Counted from the stretch's first letter, positions 1-8,289 are shown. The stretch: DNA of 24,670 nucleotides from Planctomycetaceae bacterium (GCA_018658605.1 JABHUV010000284.1:1-24670), one strand, 5' to 3'. Numbers and translations: made by a program. Notes: generated from the sequence alone by a model not told the origin.

Positions 1-1458
1 AACGCCAGTAATGAAGTTATTGTCTATAACGCTCAGACATTAGTGGAGACCGATCGCTATAAAATTCCTGAAGTAAAGCATGGTGCTGGTGGGATCGCAT
101 TTCATGCTGGGAAATACTTAGTCGTGGGGGGCTTACCTGATGGTGTGCAAGAAAACTACTTGTACGAATACGATATGGAATTTGTGTATAAAAAACGACA
201 TGTCATTGATAGCGGTTGGACAAGATTGGGGATCCAGGCAGCGACATTTGCTGATGGAAAATGGTGGTTTGGCTGTTACGGTAACACGTTGCTAAAAGTG
301 TCAGTGGATTATGAAGTGTTAGGGCGTTATCAGTTTGATTGCGGCTACGGAATTGAGCAGGCACCGGGTGGTGGGTTGTTAACAGCCAGTGGTGTTTGTA
401 GTGGTGACGCTGGTTGCAGCGGCGCGATTGACCACCGACTGACGCAAACGATGATTGGCAAACAGGTCGTTCAACCGTTAACGCGGATTGGTTTTGGATC
501 GTGCATCAAACAACAGAATCCAGCCCCGTTGTTTTCTAATATTCTCAAATATGACCCAGAACTGTTTCTTTACATCGGTGACAATATCTATGGCGATAGC
601 GAGGATATGACCGTATTACGAGCAAAATACAAAGTGTTAGGAGAAAAGGCAGGGTTTCGTAAACTACAAAAGTCAGCTGTCGTTTTGGCAACATGGGATG
701 ATCACGACTATGGCGTGAACGATGGTGGAGCAGGATATAAACAGCGGGTGGCATCGCAACAATTGTTTTCGCAATTTTGGAATGATGTTCCGGATTCGCC
801 GCGTCGTGCGCGAGCGGGGGTGTATGATGCGCATGTGTTTGGCCCACCGGGTGAACGTGTGCAAGTTATTTTGTTGGATACGCGATATTTTCGTTCTGAT
901 TTGAAAAAAGCGGAACGTCGTGTGGGTGGACCCTATTATCCAAACGATGATCCACAGGCGACAATGCTTGGCGAAGCACAGTGGCAGTGGCTTGAGCAGC
1001 AACTGCAAGTACCCGCAGAGATACGCCTTGTCGCGTCTAGCATACAGTTAGTACCCACAGCCGCGGGGCAAGAAACTTGGGCTAATTTGCCCTTAGAGCG
1101 AACTCGGTTTATGGAGCTGGTTTCCAAGACAAAGGCTAACGGATTGTTTGTGATTTCTGGGGATCGACATTGGTCTGATTTCTCGCGGACAACGTCGGGC
1201 GTGCCTTACCCGTTGTACGATTTTACCAGTAGCAGTATTAACCAACTGCACGCGCGGGGCACGCCGACGGATAACCCACATCGATTGTTAGATCGTACAT
1301 TCCACAAGGAGAACTTTGGTACGATTGATATCGATTGGTCCGGCGATGATCCTAAAATTACCGTATCTATTGTGGATCTGAATGGGCAACAACCAATGTC
1401 ACATGCGTTTCATTTAAGTGAATTGCGACCCAGCCCTGAGCTTCCCAGAGATAAATGA
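1..1458 (+). CDS. Beta-propeller-like domain fused to PhoD-like metallophosphatase (5' end outside window)
   Basis: The reading frame is open from base 1, so the true start lies to the left. A GTG at 43 is in frame but would cut into a repeat, so I do not take it as the start. About the first 135 visible residues have short Gly/Trp-rich beta repeats like a propeller (NHL/quinoprotein type). From about residue 163 the protein is a PhoD-type alkaline phosphatase/phosphodiesterase. Counting from the first visible codon, it has GSC at 166-168, GDNIYGD at 193-199, WDDHDYG at 232-238 and SGDRHWSD at 386-393. These are the metal-binding motifs of the family, so hydrolysis of phosphomono- or diesters outside the cytoplasm is likely. 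The signal peptide would be outside the window. The stop overlaps the next start (ATGA), which suggests translational coupling. The family call is firm; the substrate is unknown. Confidence 0.9.
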   Translation, partial: NASNEVIVYNAQTLVETDRYKIPEVKHGAGGIAFHAGKYLVVGGLPDGVQENYLYEYDMEFVYKKRHVIDSGWTRLGIQAATFADGKWWFGCYGNTLLKVSVDYEVLGRYQFDCGYGIEQAPGGGLLTASGVCSGDAGCSGAIDHRLTQTMIGKQVVQPLTRIGFGSCIKQQNPAPLFSNILKYDPELFLYIGDNIYGDSEDMTVLRAKYKVLGEKAGFRKLQKSAVVLATWDDHDYGVNDGGAGYKQRVASQQLFSQFWNDVPDSPRRARAGVYDAHVFGPPGERVQVILLDTRYFRSDLKKAERRVGGPYYPNDDPQATMLGEAQWQWLEQQLQVPAEIRLVASSIQLVPTAAGQETWANLPLERTRFMELVSKTKANGLFVISGDRHWSDFSRTTSGVPYPLYDFTSSSINQLHARGTPTDNPHRLLDRTFHKENFGTIDIDWSGDDPKITVSIVDLNGQQPMSHAFHLSELRPSPELPRDK

Positions 1459-2222
1459 TTATGTTTGAAATGACCAGTAAAGATAGATCTGATTTTGACC
1501 GAGATGGATATTTCATTGTCCGGTCGTTGTTTGATGCTCACGAAATGTCCGGTTTGTTGGAATTTGCTAAGAGCGATGGGGCATTGGCTAGCGATGCGTA
1601 CGTGCGACGAGATGCCACAGGCGGAGAAACGCGACTGTCGCTGCGCAACGAACTCGATGATTCACTGCCGTATACTGCTGTCGTTCGCAGCGCTCGTATT
1701 GTTAGAACTATGGAGTCGTTGTTTGCTGATGAAGTTTATCACTATCACCACAAGATGATGTTGAAACAACCTCGTATCGGTGGCGCTTGGGAATGGCATC
1801 AGGATTATGGGTATTGGTATGACAATGGATGCTTGTATCCGGATATGGGAAGTTGCATGTTAGCAGTGGACCAAGCGACGAAGCAAAACGGGTGCCTGCA
1901 AGTACTAAGCGGCTCTCACAAGATAGGTCGCGTTGAGCACGTGCAAATTGGCGATCAAGTTGGTGCCGATCCAGAACGAGTGGCTATCGCTCAACGACAA
2001 TTTGAATTAGTGTATTGCGAATTAGAGCCTGGTGATGGTTTGTTTTTTCATAGCAATTTACTTCATCGGTCCGATCAAAATCGTAGTGACGCTCCGCGGT
2101 GGTCATTGATCTGTTGCTACAATACAAAACACAATGATCCTTATATCACTGACGGGCGACATCCGAATTATTCGCCGCTTGAAGTTTGGTCCGACGACAA
2201 GGTGAATGGACTATTGACGTAA
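1455..2222 (+). CDS. Phytanoyl-CoA dioxygenase (PhyH) family Fe(II)/2-oxoglutarate oxygenase
   Basis: This 255-residue protein has no signal peptide and is probably cytoplasmic. The iron triad is visible as H115-x-D117 in WHQDYGYW and the distal H204 in LLHRSDQNRSD. R215 follows eleven residues later and is the expected 2-oxoglutarate anchor. Members hydroxylate small molecules or acyl-CoAs while turning 2-oxoglutarate and O2 into succinate and CO2; the substrate cannot be read here. The ATG at 1455 overlaps the stop of the phosphatase gene; ATGs at 1461 and 1470 are alternatives, and the first strong family match begins around DFDRDGYF. The neighbouring lyase and dehydrogenase genes would fit a catabolic operon, but that is inference. 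Confidence 0.9.
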   Translation: MIMFEMTSKDRSDFDRDGYFIVRSLFDAHEMSGLLEFAKSDGALASDAYVRRDATGGETRLSLRNELDDSLPYTAVVRSARIVRTMESLFADEVYHYHHKMMLKQPRIGGAWEWHQDYGYWYDNGCLYPDMGSCMLAVDQATKQNGCLQVLSGSHKIGRVEHVQIGDQVGADPERVAIAQRQFELVYCELEPGDGLFFHSNLLHRSDQNRSDAPRWSLICCYNTKHNDPYITDGRHPNYSPLEVWSDDKVNGLLT

Positions 2223-2248
2223 TATCTGGAAGAGCGGAAAGGTATCGC

Positions 2249-3078
2249 ATGGTGATTCGACTTGTTATTGTTTTTGTTGTTTTGGTTTTTCAGTGCGTTA
2301 TTTGCATTGCGATGGAAACAGCTGATGTTGTTCCGCAATCACGGGCACACGCCCACAATGATTACTACCAGAAACGACCGTTATTGGACGCTTTACAACA
2401 CGGATTCACTAGTGTCGAAGCTGACGTCATTCTGCAGGACGGTGACTTAATGGTGGGGCATTCGCGTTTTGAATTGCGCGAAGATCGTACGCTGACAGCA
2501 CTGTATTTAGCACCTTTGGCAAAACGTGTCAGTCAGAATGATGGCCATGTTTATCGGACGGCTGAGCGTTTTATTTTGTTGATCGACTTTAAGTCCAGTG
2601 GCGCTGTATCGCTGGAGGTGTTGAGAAAACAATTAAAGCCATATTTGCACATGTTGACGCGATATGAAAATGGGAAAGTGTACCCCGGTGCGGTGACTAT
2701 TATTATTTCTGGCAGTCGGCCAGTCGCCGAAGTCGCAGCTTTGAAGACCCGCTATGTATTTATCGATGGACGTTTTCCCGACTTGCAGGAAAAAAAACTG
2801 ATAGTGACCTCGTTCCGCTGGTGAGTGCACCGTGGAATGGAACGTTTTCATGGCAAGGGTACGGTGATATTTCAGCCAAGGAGTTAGAGAAGTTGCGGTC
2901 GATAATTAAAGCCGCACACGATCAAGGTAAATTGGTTCGATTTTGGGCTGTCCCCCATCGTGAAAACCTCTGGCAAGTTTTCTATAATGAAGGGATTGAT
3001 TTAATCAATGCAGACGATTTACCCCGGCTGCAAAAATTTCTTAAATCACAGAGTGACCGTAAACCTACAAGTCAATGA
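2249..3078 (+). CDS. PI-PLC/GDPD-like phosphodiesterase, secreted, interrupted by a frameshift at an A8 run
   Basis: The first part (2249-2824, 191 residues) starts at an ATG with a GGAAAGG Shine-Dalgarno and a clear signal peptide (h-region LVIVFVVLVFQCVICIA). It carries the TIM-barrel phosphodiesterase motifs HAHND (34-38), EAD (57-59) and GHS (70-72), which are the catalytic histidines and metal acids of the GDPD/PI-PLC superfamily. After GAA AAA AAA at 2789-2797 the frame runs into a stop at 2822. The rest of the barrel lies in the -1 frame: a Lys codon, then TDSDLVPLVSAPWNGTF and on to RFWAVPH and LINADDL, ending at 3078. One base is missing from the eight-A run relative to an intact gene, or the ribosome or polymerase slips there. 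Intact homologues are about 270-300 residues, close to the joined length. It lies between the dioxygenase and aldolase genes with gaps under 30 bases. Confidence 0.75.
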
Positions 3079-3107
3079 CAGCACTTTTTTGAATGTAATC
3101 AACTCCC

Positions 3108-4019
3108 ATGCAGACAACGCCAATTTCCAACGATGACCTAGCCGGCAGTGTTATTTCTGTTCCACCGCTAGCACGCAATGCAGATCTTTCGCTAAATGTT
3201 GAAGAGAATCAGCGTATTGTTAAACACCTTGAAGCGGGGGGGGTAACAACACTTCTTTATGGTGGTAACGCCTTGTTGTATCATGTGGCCCCTTCGGAAT
3301 TTGCGGAGTTGTTGTCGATGCTCGAGACGATTGCAGCTCCTGATTCGTTAGTTATTCCGTCGGTAGGTTCTGCGTATGGAATGATGCTCGATCAAGCTCG
3401 TATCTTACGAGATACGCAATACCCAACGGCAATGATTTTGCCGCAACCTCATGTTGTTACCTTTGACGGAGTGGAACGTGGTGTCCGCGATTTTGTTCAG
3501 ACGGCGGGTAAACCTGCCGTGGTATACATCAAACAGCCAGGTTATCTCGAGGTCGACCATGTTAAACGGCTGGTAGACGATGGTAGTGTGTCATGGATTA
3601 AATACGCGATTGTTCATGAGGACCCTAGCAACGACGAATTCTTGACTCGCTTGTGTGATGCCGTCGGGACGCAGCGCATTGTCAGTGGCATCGGCGAACA
3701 ACCGGCGCTAACGCATGTGCTCGATTTTGGTGTGACTTGCTTTACTTCGGGGTGCGTCTGTATTGCGCCTGCTCTGTCAATGAAGATGTTGGCGGCGTTG
3801 AGGGCGAGTGATTATGAAGAAGTAAATCGGATTCGCGGGATTTTCCAACCGTTAGAGGATTTACGTAATGATATAAATCCGGTTCGAGTATTACATGCGG
3901 CAGTACACGAGGCGGAAATTGCGTTGACGGGACCCTTGTTGCCATTTATGTCCGACGTAAACAACGCTCAACGGGCACAAATCGGTGCGGCGGCCAAAAC
4001 ATTGTTGGTTCAACAGTAA
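3108..4019 (+). CDS. Dihydrodipicolinate synthase/N-acetylneuraminate lyase family protein
   Basis: A 303-residue class I aldolase of the DapA/NanA family with no signal peptide. The Schiff-base lysine is K165 in SWIKYAI and the partner tyrosine is Y140 in VVYIKQPGY; both sit at the usual spacing. The substrate loop, normally GTTGE, is here YGGNALLYHV (51-60), so carboxylate recognition should differ from DapA. The gene is therefore unlikely to make dihydrodipicolinate. Members of this family cleave or condense pyruvate with aldehydes, including sialic acid and sugar acids. The ATG has no strong ribosome site (CAACTCCC before it), but the family match begins at residue 11, so the start is right within a few codons. 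It follows the PI-PLC gene by 29 bases. An eight-G run at 3236-3243 is in frame and does not disturb the gene. Confidence 0.88.
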   Translation: MQTTPISNDDLAGSVISVPPLARNADLSLNVEENQRIVKHLEAGGVTTLLYGGNALLYHVAPSEFAELLSMLETIAAPDSLVIPSVGSAYGMMLDQARILRDTQYPTAMILPQPHVVTFDGVERGVRDFVQTAGKPAVVYIKQPGYLEVDHVKRLVDDGSVSWIKYAIVHEDPSNDEFLTRLCDAVGTQRIVSGIGEQPALTHVLDFGVTCFTSGCVCIAPALSMKMLAALRASDYEEVNRIRGIFQPLEDLRNDINPVRVLHAAVHEAEIALTGPLLPFMSDVNNAQRAQIGAAAKTLLVQQ

Positions 4020-4072
4020 TTATTACGCGAAGCTGTTTCCCCCCCTCCTGGTCATTCACGCACGTATTTCTG

Positions 4073-4108
4073 TTTACGCGTCTTGGTGCAAATTGATACA
4101 ATATATAG
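4073..4108 (+). promoter_or_regulatory. Candidate sigma70-like promoter for the first DUF1501 gene
   Basis: TACAAT at 4097-4102 resembles a -10 box, with a weak -35 (TTTACG, 4073-4078) 18 bases upstream. It lies in the 89-base gap after the aldolase gene. Transcription would begin at or within a base or two of the ATG at 4109, so the message would have little or no leader. No Shine-Dalgarno is present, which agrees with this. The -35 is poor, so this is tentative. Confidence 0.35.
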
Positions 4109-5479
4109 ATGACTGTTACACGTCGACAATTTCTGAGTAGCACTGTTGCCGCAGGTGGTGCAGGACTTTCCCTAGGGCAGGTATTGCGTTTGCAAGCCGC
4201 CAATAAAATAAAGTCGACCAACGATACCGCAATTATTCAGATATGGCTGGGAGGCGGCCCGAGCCAATTTGAGACATTCGACCCCAAGCCAGAAGCGTCG
4301 GTAGATATCCGCGGTCCCTATGGCACTGTTGGTACGGCACACAGCGGAATTCGGTTTTGTGAAACCATGCCGTTAACCGGTAAAGTAATAGACCAAGCCA
4401 CGCTAATTCGTAGCGTGGCACATTCGACAAATGGTCACTTCGTTGCGGCCCACTGGTTATCCACGGGCTACGCTGGCACAAATAACGTTGCGTCTCATCC
4501 GAGCGCTGGAGCGATCACATCACATTTTTGTGGGCCTAATCAACCCGGCATGCCAGCCTATGTATTGTTATCCGAAGAGCAGACACGCAATCCGAACATC
4601 GGCGCGGTTATGGGCACGGGGCACCTCGGCAGTAGTACCGCGCCATTTACAATTTTACAAGATCCATTTCGGTCACCGTTTGGACACGAGAAGTTAGCAG
4701 CGGCCGTGTCAAATCTACAATTAGCCGATAATGTCACCCTAGATCGCATGTCAGATCGTAAAACTTTGTTGCAACACCTCGACACGATACAACGTAATCG
4801 CGATAGTGCTCGGACGATCGTTCGCATGGATGCTTTTAACGATGTCGCGTTTGATATCGTGACAAGTGGGAAAGCTCGGCAAGCCTTCGATTTGTCACAG
4901 GAGTCAGAAGCTACGCGGCAGCTTTACGGCTCTCATCGCTGGGGCCAGTCAGCGCTGCTGGCACGTCGTTTGGTTGAATCGGGTGTAAGTTTTGTGACGA
5001 TCAATACCGCGCCCGATTCACTTTGCTGGGATTGGCATTTGAATATTGTTAATGATGATCGGCCAACAGATGGTAGCGACGGGCCTAGTCGAGGTATGGA
5101 TATTTCTGGGCCTCCGCTAGATCAAATGTTACATGCGTTGATTACCGATTTAGCAGATCGGGGATTGGACAAAAAGGTACTTGTCGTCGTGTGGGGCGAG
5201 TTTGGACGGACTCCGCGGATCAATGAAACTGGTGGGCGTGACCACTGGGGCGCGTTGATGAGTATGCTGTTAGTCGGTGGTGGACTAAAGATGGGGCAGG
5301 TTATTGGTGCTTCCAACGGAAATGGCGAAATGCCGATTGACCGGCCTGTTCATCCTGAAGAGGTACTCGCGACGATGTATCGGCATCTGGGTATTAATCT
5401 TAATGCACACACCGTTAATCGCGAGGGTCGTCCGATTCCACTGCTTCCAGATGGTGAACCAATCGTCGAATTGCTGTAG
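4109..5479 (+). CDS. DUF1501 family protein, Tat-exported (first of three)
   Basis: A 456-residue protein beginning MTVTRRQFLSSTVAAGGAG, a twin-arginine signal. DUF1501 proteins belong to the alkaline phosphatase/sulfatase superfamily and are greatly expanded in Planctomycetota; their reaction is unproven. Visible family marks are IWLGGGPSQFETFDPKP (45-61), WDWH (307-310), GEFGRTP (363-369) and GGRDHW (375-380). The last two, with the His/Asp they contain, correspond to the metal-site region of the superfamily. No DUF1549/DUF1553 cytochrome-type gene, the usual neighbour of many planctomycete DUF1501 genes, is next to it. The gap to the aldolase is 89 bases and to the dehydrogenase 50 bases. 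There is no in-frame alternative start that keeps the Tat motif. Confidence 0.92.
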   Translation: MTVTRRQFLSSTVAAGGAGLSLGQVLRLQAANKIKSTNDTAIIQIWLGGGPSQFETFDPKPEASVDIRGPYGTVGTAHSGIRFCETMPLTGKVIDQATLIRSVAHSTNGHFVAAHWLSTGYAGTNNVASHPSAGAITSHFCGPNQPGMPAYVLLSEEQTRNPNIGAVMGTGHLGSSTAPFTILQDPFRSPFGHEKLAAAVSNLQLADNVTLDRMSDRKTLLQHLDTIQRNRDSARTIVRMDAFNDVAFDIVTSGKARQAFDLSQESEATRQLYGSHRWGQSALLARRLVESGVSFVTINTAPDSLCWDWHLNIVNDDRPTDGSDGPSRGMDISGPPLDQMLHALITDLADRGLDKKVLVVVWGEFGRTPRINETGGRDHWGALMSMLLVGGGLKMGQVIGASNGNGEMPIDRPVHPEEVLATMYRHLGINLNAHTVNREGRPIPLLPDGEPIVELL

Positions 5480-5529
5480 ATTAGATCCTCGCAGATATTT
5501 GTTTATTCTTTTAAGGGCGTAGTTGTCGT

Positions 5530-6300
5530 ATGTTGTCTGGAAAAATTGCATTGATAACAGGTGCGGGGCGCGGAATCGGTCGTGGGTGTGCATTGGAACT
5601 TGCTAGAGCAGGCGCTGATGTGGTGGCCAATGATCGGCCGGATAGCCCTGATCTAACCGAGCTGGTTACAGAAATCGAAGCTCTCGGTCGCCGATGTGTG
5701 GGAATCGCGGAGAACGCCTTTTCGCGAGAAGGTTGCCAAGTTATTTTCGAGCAGAGTATCGAAGCCATGGGATCAATCGACATCCTTGTTAGCAATCCAG
5801 CGTTTAGTCAACGTGCACCCTTTTCTGAATACCCCGAAGACCTCTGGGAACAAACACTCAAAGGTACGCTGACTGCAGGGTTTCATATGAGCCAAATCGT
5901 ATCGAATTATATGGTGGAACGCGGTGCAGGAGGGAAGATTACGTTTATCTCGAGTGTTCAAGGCGAGCTGCCTGCCGCGTTAAGCGTTGCCTATAACGCA
6001 GCCAAAGCCGGCGTGAATCATATGATGCGGACAATTGCGATGGAGTTATGTCAGCATCGGATCAACGTGAATTCGATAGCACCCGGTTGGATCGATACGC
6101 CTGGCGAACGACTTGCATTTACCGAAGAACAGATTCGCGAAGAAGGCGCACAGCTTCCCTGGGGAAGACTTGGGCTGCCCGAGGAAATAGGTAAAGCAGC
6201 TGCGTTTCTTTCTTCTTCCGCTGCCGACTATATCACCGCCACGGTGCTACCCGTTGACGGCGGGTTTCGCTATCGTCAGGAATTCAATGCGAACGGGTGA
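5530..6300 (+). CDS. Short-chain dehydrogenase/reductase (SDR), classical type
   Basis: A 256-residue cytoplasmic Rossmann oxidoreductase. The nucleotide-binding loop TGAGRGIG is at 10-17. Asp35 after the second strand (VVANDRP) favours NAD(H) over NADP(H). The catalytic residues S142, Y155 and K159 (YNAAK) are intact, and PGWIDT (185-190) and LPVDGGF (240-246) fit the classical family. One variation is VSNPA at 87-91 in place of the usual NNAG. Substrates for this group are sugars, steroids or hydroxy acids and cannot be decided here. The start ATG follows AAGGGC at about twelve bases. It is the last gene of the + strand cluster and is convergent with the TIM-barrel gene 28 bases away; no clear terminator hairpin is seen between them. 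Confidence 0.93.
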   Translation: MLSGKIALITGAGRGIGRGCALELARAGADVVANDRPDSPDLTELVTEIEALGRRCVGIAENAFSREGCQVIFEQSIEAMGSIDILVSNPAFSQRAPFSEYPEDLWEQTLKGTLTAGFHMSQIVSNYMVERGAGGKITFISSVQGELPAALSVAYNAAKAGVNHMMRTIAMELCQHRINVNSIAPGWIDTPGERLAFTEEQIREEGAQLPWGRLGLPEEIGKAAAFLSSSAADYITATVLPVDGGFRYRQEFNANG

Positions 6301-6328
6301 CATGTAACGATTCAACTGAATTTCTTTG

Positions 6329-7276
6329 CTAACTTCCAAACGCTTTTCTTAACAGTTCGAGGCTCTTGGGGATCGCCGTTTCATGAGATTCTTCACCTTC
6401 GAACTCAAGTGAAATGTACCCGCGGTAATCGACTTTGTTGAGTATCTTGGCGATGCGTTTATAGTCAATGTCGAGCGTGTACCAAGTGCCACCGCCAAAG
6501 TAAGTCTTGGCTTGTACGTATACGCATTTTGGTGCCATCGCTTCAAATTGTTCGTATTGATTTTCTAGAAAATTACCTGTGTCGGCAGTTACCTGCAACC
6601 ACGGTGAGTCGATCGTGTTGACGATACGCATGACCGCTTCCGCCGTCCGCCCGATTCCCCAGTGGTTTTCAAGCCCGAGAGTTACTCCACACTCCGCTGC
6701 CTTGTTTAAACATTTTTCGATGCTGTCGATGACCCATTTAAACCCATCTTCATCGGTGTACCCTTCAAGCCGCGGTTCAATTCCCTTGTTGGCCATTAAC
6801 GTATCAAAGTCCTTTGACGTCCCCCAGCGTCCCGTGTTGATGCGAATGGTGGGAATGCCCATGGCATAAGCGAGTTCGATGCACTTCAGCGTATGATCGA
6901 TATTCTTTTGGCGGAAATCGGCATCGGGTGAGACGAAGCTTTGGTGAGTGGAGAAGCCGCAGAGGCTCATTCCATTTAGAAAAGCGCGTTGTTTCAGCAT
7001 CTGCAAATAGTCATTGTCCTCGCGTGTCATTTGAACATGCAGGATTTCAACCGCGTCAAATCCAGCTTCAGCCGCTAAGTCGATGCAGTCTTCGATCGGG
7101 AGCTTGGTGTCTTTACGGTACCGCCAATACGAATAGGTCGAAACTCCAATGGGATTGGACGGGCGCTTGGTTGTGGTCGTCGCTGTTGCTGCGGTTAGAG
7201 TTGGGACTGCTTTTGTGGAAGCAACAGCGCCCGTTGCTAGTGCGGTCCCGATAAAATTGCGGCGGTTAAAATGCAT
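6329..7276 (-). CDS. Tat-exported sugar phosphate isomerase/epimerase-like TIM barrel (AP endonuclease 2 / xylose isomerase-like fold)
   Basis: A 315-residue protein with a Tat signal, NRRNFIGTALATGAVAS at 4-20. The rest is a xylose-isomerase-like TIM barrel. Likely metal ligands are E203 (GLENHWG), D232 (TADTGNF) and E291 (SLEFEGEE); H111 (STHQSF) lies where the family has an active-site histidine. The usual HxKD strand is QAKTY at 255-259, so one histidine ligand is replaced by glutamine. Planctomycetes have many secreted relatives of this kind, thought to act on sugars or cyclitols outside the cytoplasm. The start has AAGGA eleven bases upstream. It is transcribed in the same direction as the metallo-beta-lactamase-fold gene 58 bases before it and may belong to that operon. 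A TATAAT-like element (7334-7339) could also give it its own promoter, but no good -35 accompanies it. Confidence 0.9.
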   Translation of the reverse strand: MHFNRRNFIGTALATGAVASTKAVPTLTAATATTTTKRPSNPIGVSTYSYWRYRKDTKLPIEDCIDLAAEAGFDAVEILHVQMTREDNDYLQMLKQRAFLNGMSLCGFSTHQSFVSPDADFRQKNIDHTLKCIELAYAMGIPTIRINTGRWGTSKDFDTLMANKGIEPRLEGYTDEDGFKWVIDSIEKCLNKAAECGVTLGLENHWGIGRTAEAVMRIVNTIDSPWLQVTADTGNFLENQYEQFEAMAPKCVYVQAKTYFGGGTWYTLDIDYKRIAKILNKVDYRGYISLEFEGEESHETAIPKSLELLRKAFGS

Positions 7277-7334
7277 GGCTGGAGTCCTTGAAAGTTGTTA
7301 ATTGAACGCAGGTTAGAAGTTAATGGAGCAGCAA

Positions 7335-8285
7335 TTATAACTTGAAAATAGAAAATTGTTGTGCGATGTGCATGCCGGCCTTGGTGACTGTACGTTGTGC
7401 TTTGCTGTTGGATAGGAGGGCAGCATTTGTATGGTTTAGGTGAATGAAATGAACCTTATCACGTTGCGGATCCGGTAATTTGGCGAAACGAGTGATGCTC
7501 TCGGAAATGAATGGATGTGGAATCTGAGAGATGTCGCGCCCCGGTAACTCGGCATTATCGAAAAAAGTACCATCAAGGTACGCTCGGTCGACAGACGTGA
7601 TTTGTTTCTCGATGCGGCGATCCCATTTGTCCCATTTGTCGATATCTGGAATGAATAACACTTTGCGATCGGGGCCCGCGATGATAAATCCAACCGTTTC
7701 AGAGAATTCATCCCGATGTGGTACTAGAAATGGAGTAATTGTTAACCGACTGTTGAGCGCAATGGGTTCGTCGGCCTTGAGAGGCAGTAGTGTGATGTTA
7801 TTGAGCTTTACCAACAGACTCCAAGGTCCTTGTGTTTCTAAAAAAGTTTTGCATCGTGGCATGGTTGAGACAGCTACACCCTGAGTACCCATTATCTCGC
7901 GGCCTAAATTGATTAGACCCGCATAATGTCCAACATGAGCGTGGGTTAGGAATATTCCCGAAACGGGTTTCCGTTTTTGATTGATGGGAGCATATTTGTC
8001 GAGTACAGATAGCTGTGCGGGAAAATCAGGGGTGCAGTCAATGATCCAGCGTTGTTTTGATATGGGATCAATGATTCCTAGTGACGTGACATGACTTCCC
8101 GTAGTACGACTCGACCGTAACGATTGACAGCATTGTTTTTCACAACCGGCTTGGGGATAACCGCCGTCTTGAGCTGTTCCCAATACTAAAATATAGGGGG
8201 TATCAGGGACATCCGCAGCCGTCAAAACGTCACCGTTTAAGAGGCTGTAAACACAGGTAACGATAGCCAAGTAAATAGTTCGCAT
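7335..8285 (-). CDS. Metallo-beta-lactamase-fold hydrolase, PqqB-like, secreted
   Basis: I start it at the ATG at 8285, giving 316 residues and the signal peptide MRTIYLAIVTCVYSLLNGDVLTAA. The frame is open upstream to 8393, but that part would lie inside the preceding gene. The beta-lactamase fold is shown by THAHVGH (114-120), H190 (VPHRDE), D214 (PDIDKW) and H283 (LNHTN). The usual HxHxDH has G119 instead of aspartate, so metal binding may be altered. A cysteine cluster, C48 and C52-C53, lies near the N-terminus where PqqB has a zinc knuckle. PqqB acts in cofactor PQQ maturation, but no other pqq gene is near and a signal peptide is unlike PqqB. The stop of the preceding gene is four bases upstream, so the two are co-translated. 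Confidence 0.87.
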   Translation of the reverse strand: MRTIYLAIVTCVYSLLNGDVLTAADVPDTPYILVLGTAQDGGYPQAGCEKQCCQSLRSSRTTGSHVTSLGIIDPISKQRWIIDCTPDFPAQLSVLDKYAPINQKRKPVSGIFLTHAHVGHYAGLINLGREIMGTQGVAVSTMPRCKTFLETQGPWSLLVKLNNITLLPLKADEPIALNSRLTITPFLVPHRDEFSETVGFIIAGPDRKVLFIPDIDKWDKWDRRIEKQITSVDRAYLDGTFFDNAELPGRDISQIPHPFISESITRFAKLPDPQRDKVHFIHLNHTNAALLSNSKAQRTVTKAGMHIAQQFSIFKL

Positions 8286-8289
8286 ATGT

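Noticed and set aside
43..45. GTG as start of the PhoD-type gene
   Set aside because: The frame is open to base 1 and the repeat continues through it; no ribosome site precedes it. The gene is cut by the window edge.
2186..2248. Longer N-terminus for the PI-PLC-like protein, overlapping the dioxygenase gene
   Set aside because: The ATG at 2249 has a good ribosome site and begins a normal signal peptide; the extra residues are in the dioxygenase gene.
3236..3243. G8 run as a second frameshift site
   Set aside because: The aldolase frame reads through it correctly (EAGGVTT), with family sequence on both sides.
7335..8285. Calling the beta-lactamase-fold protein PqqB
   Set aside because: It has a signal peptide and an altered HAHVGH motif, and no other pqq gene is nearby.
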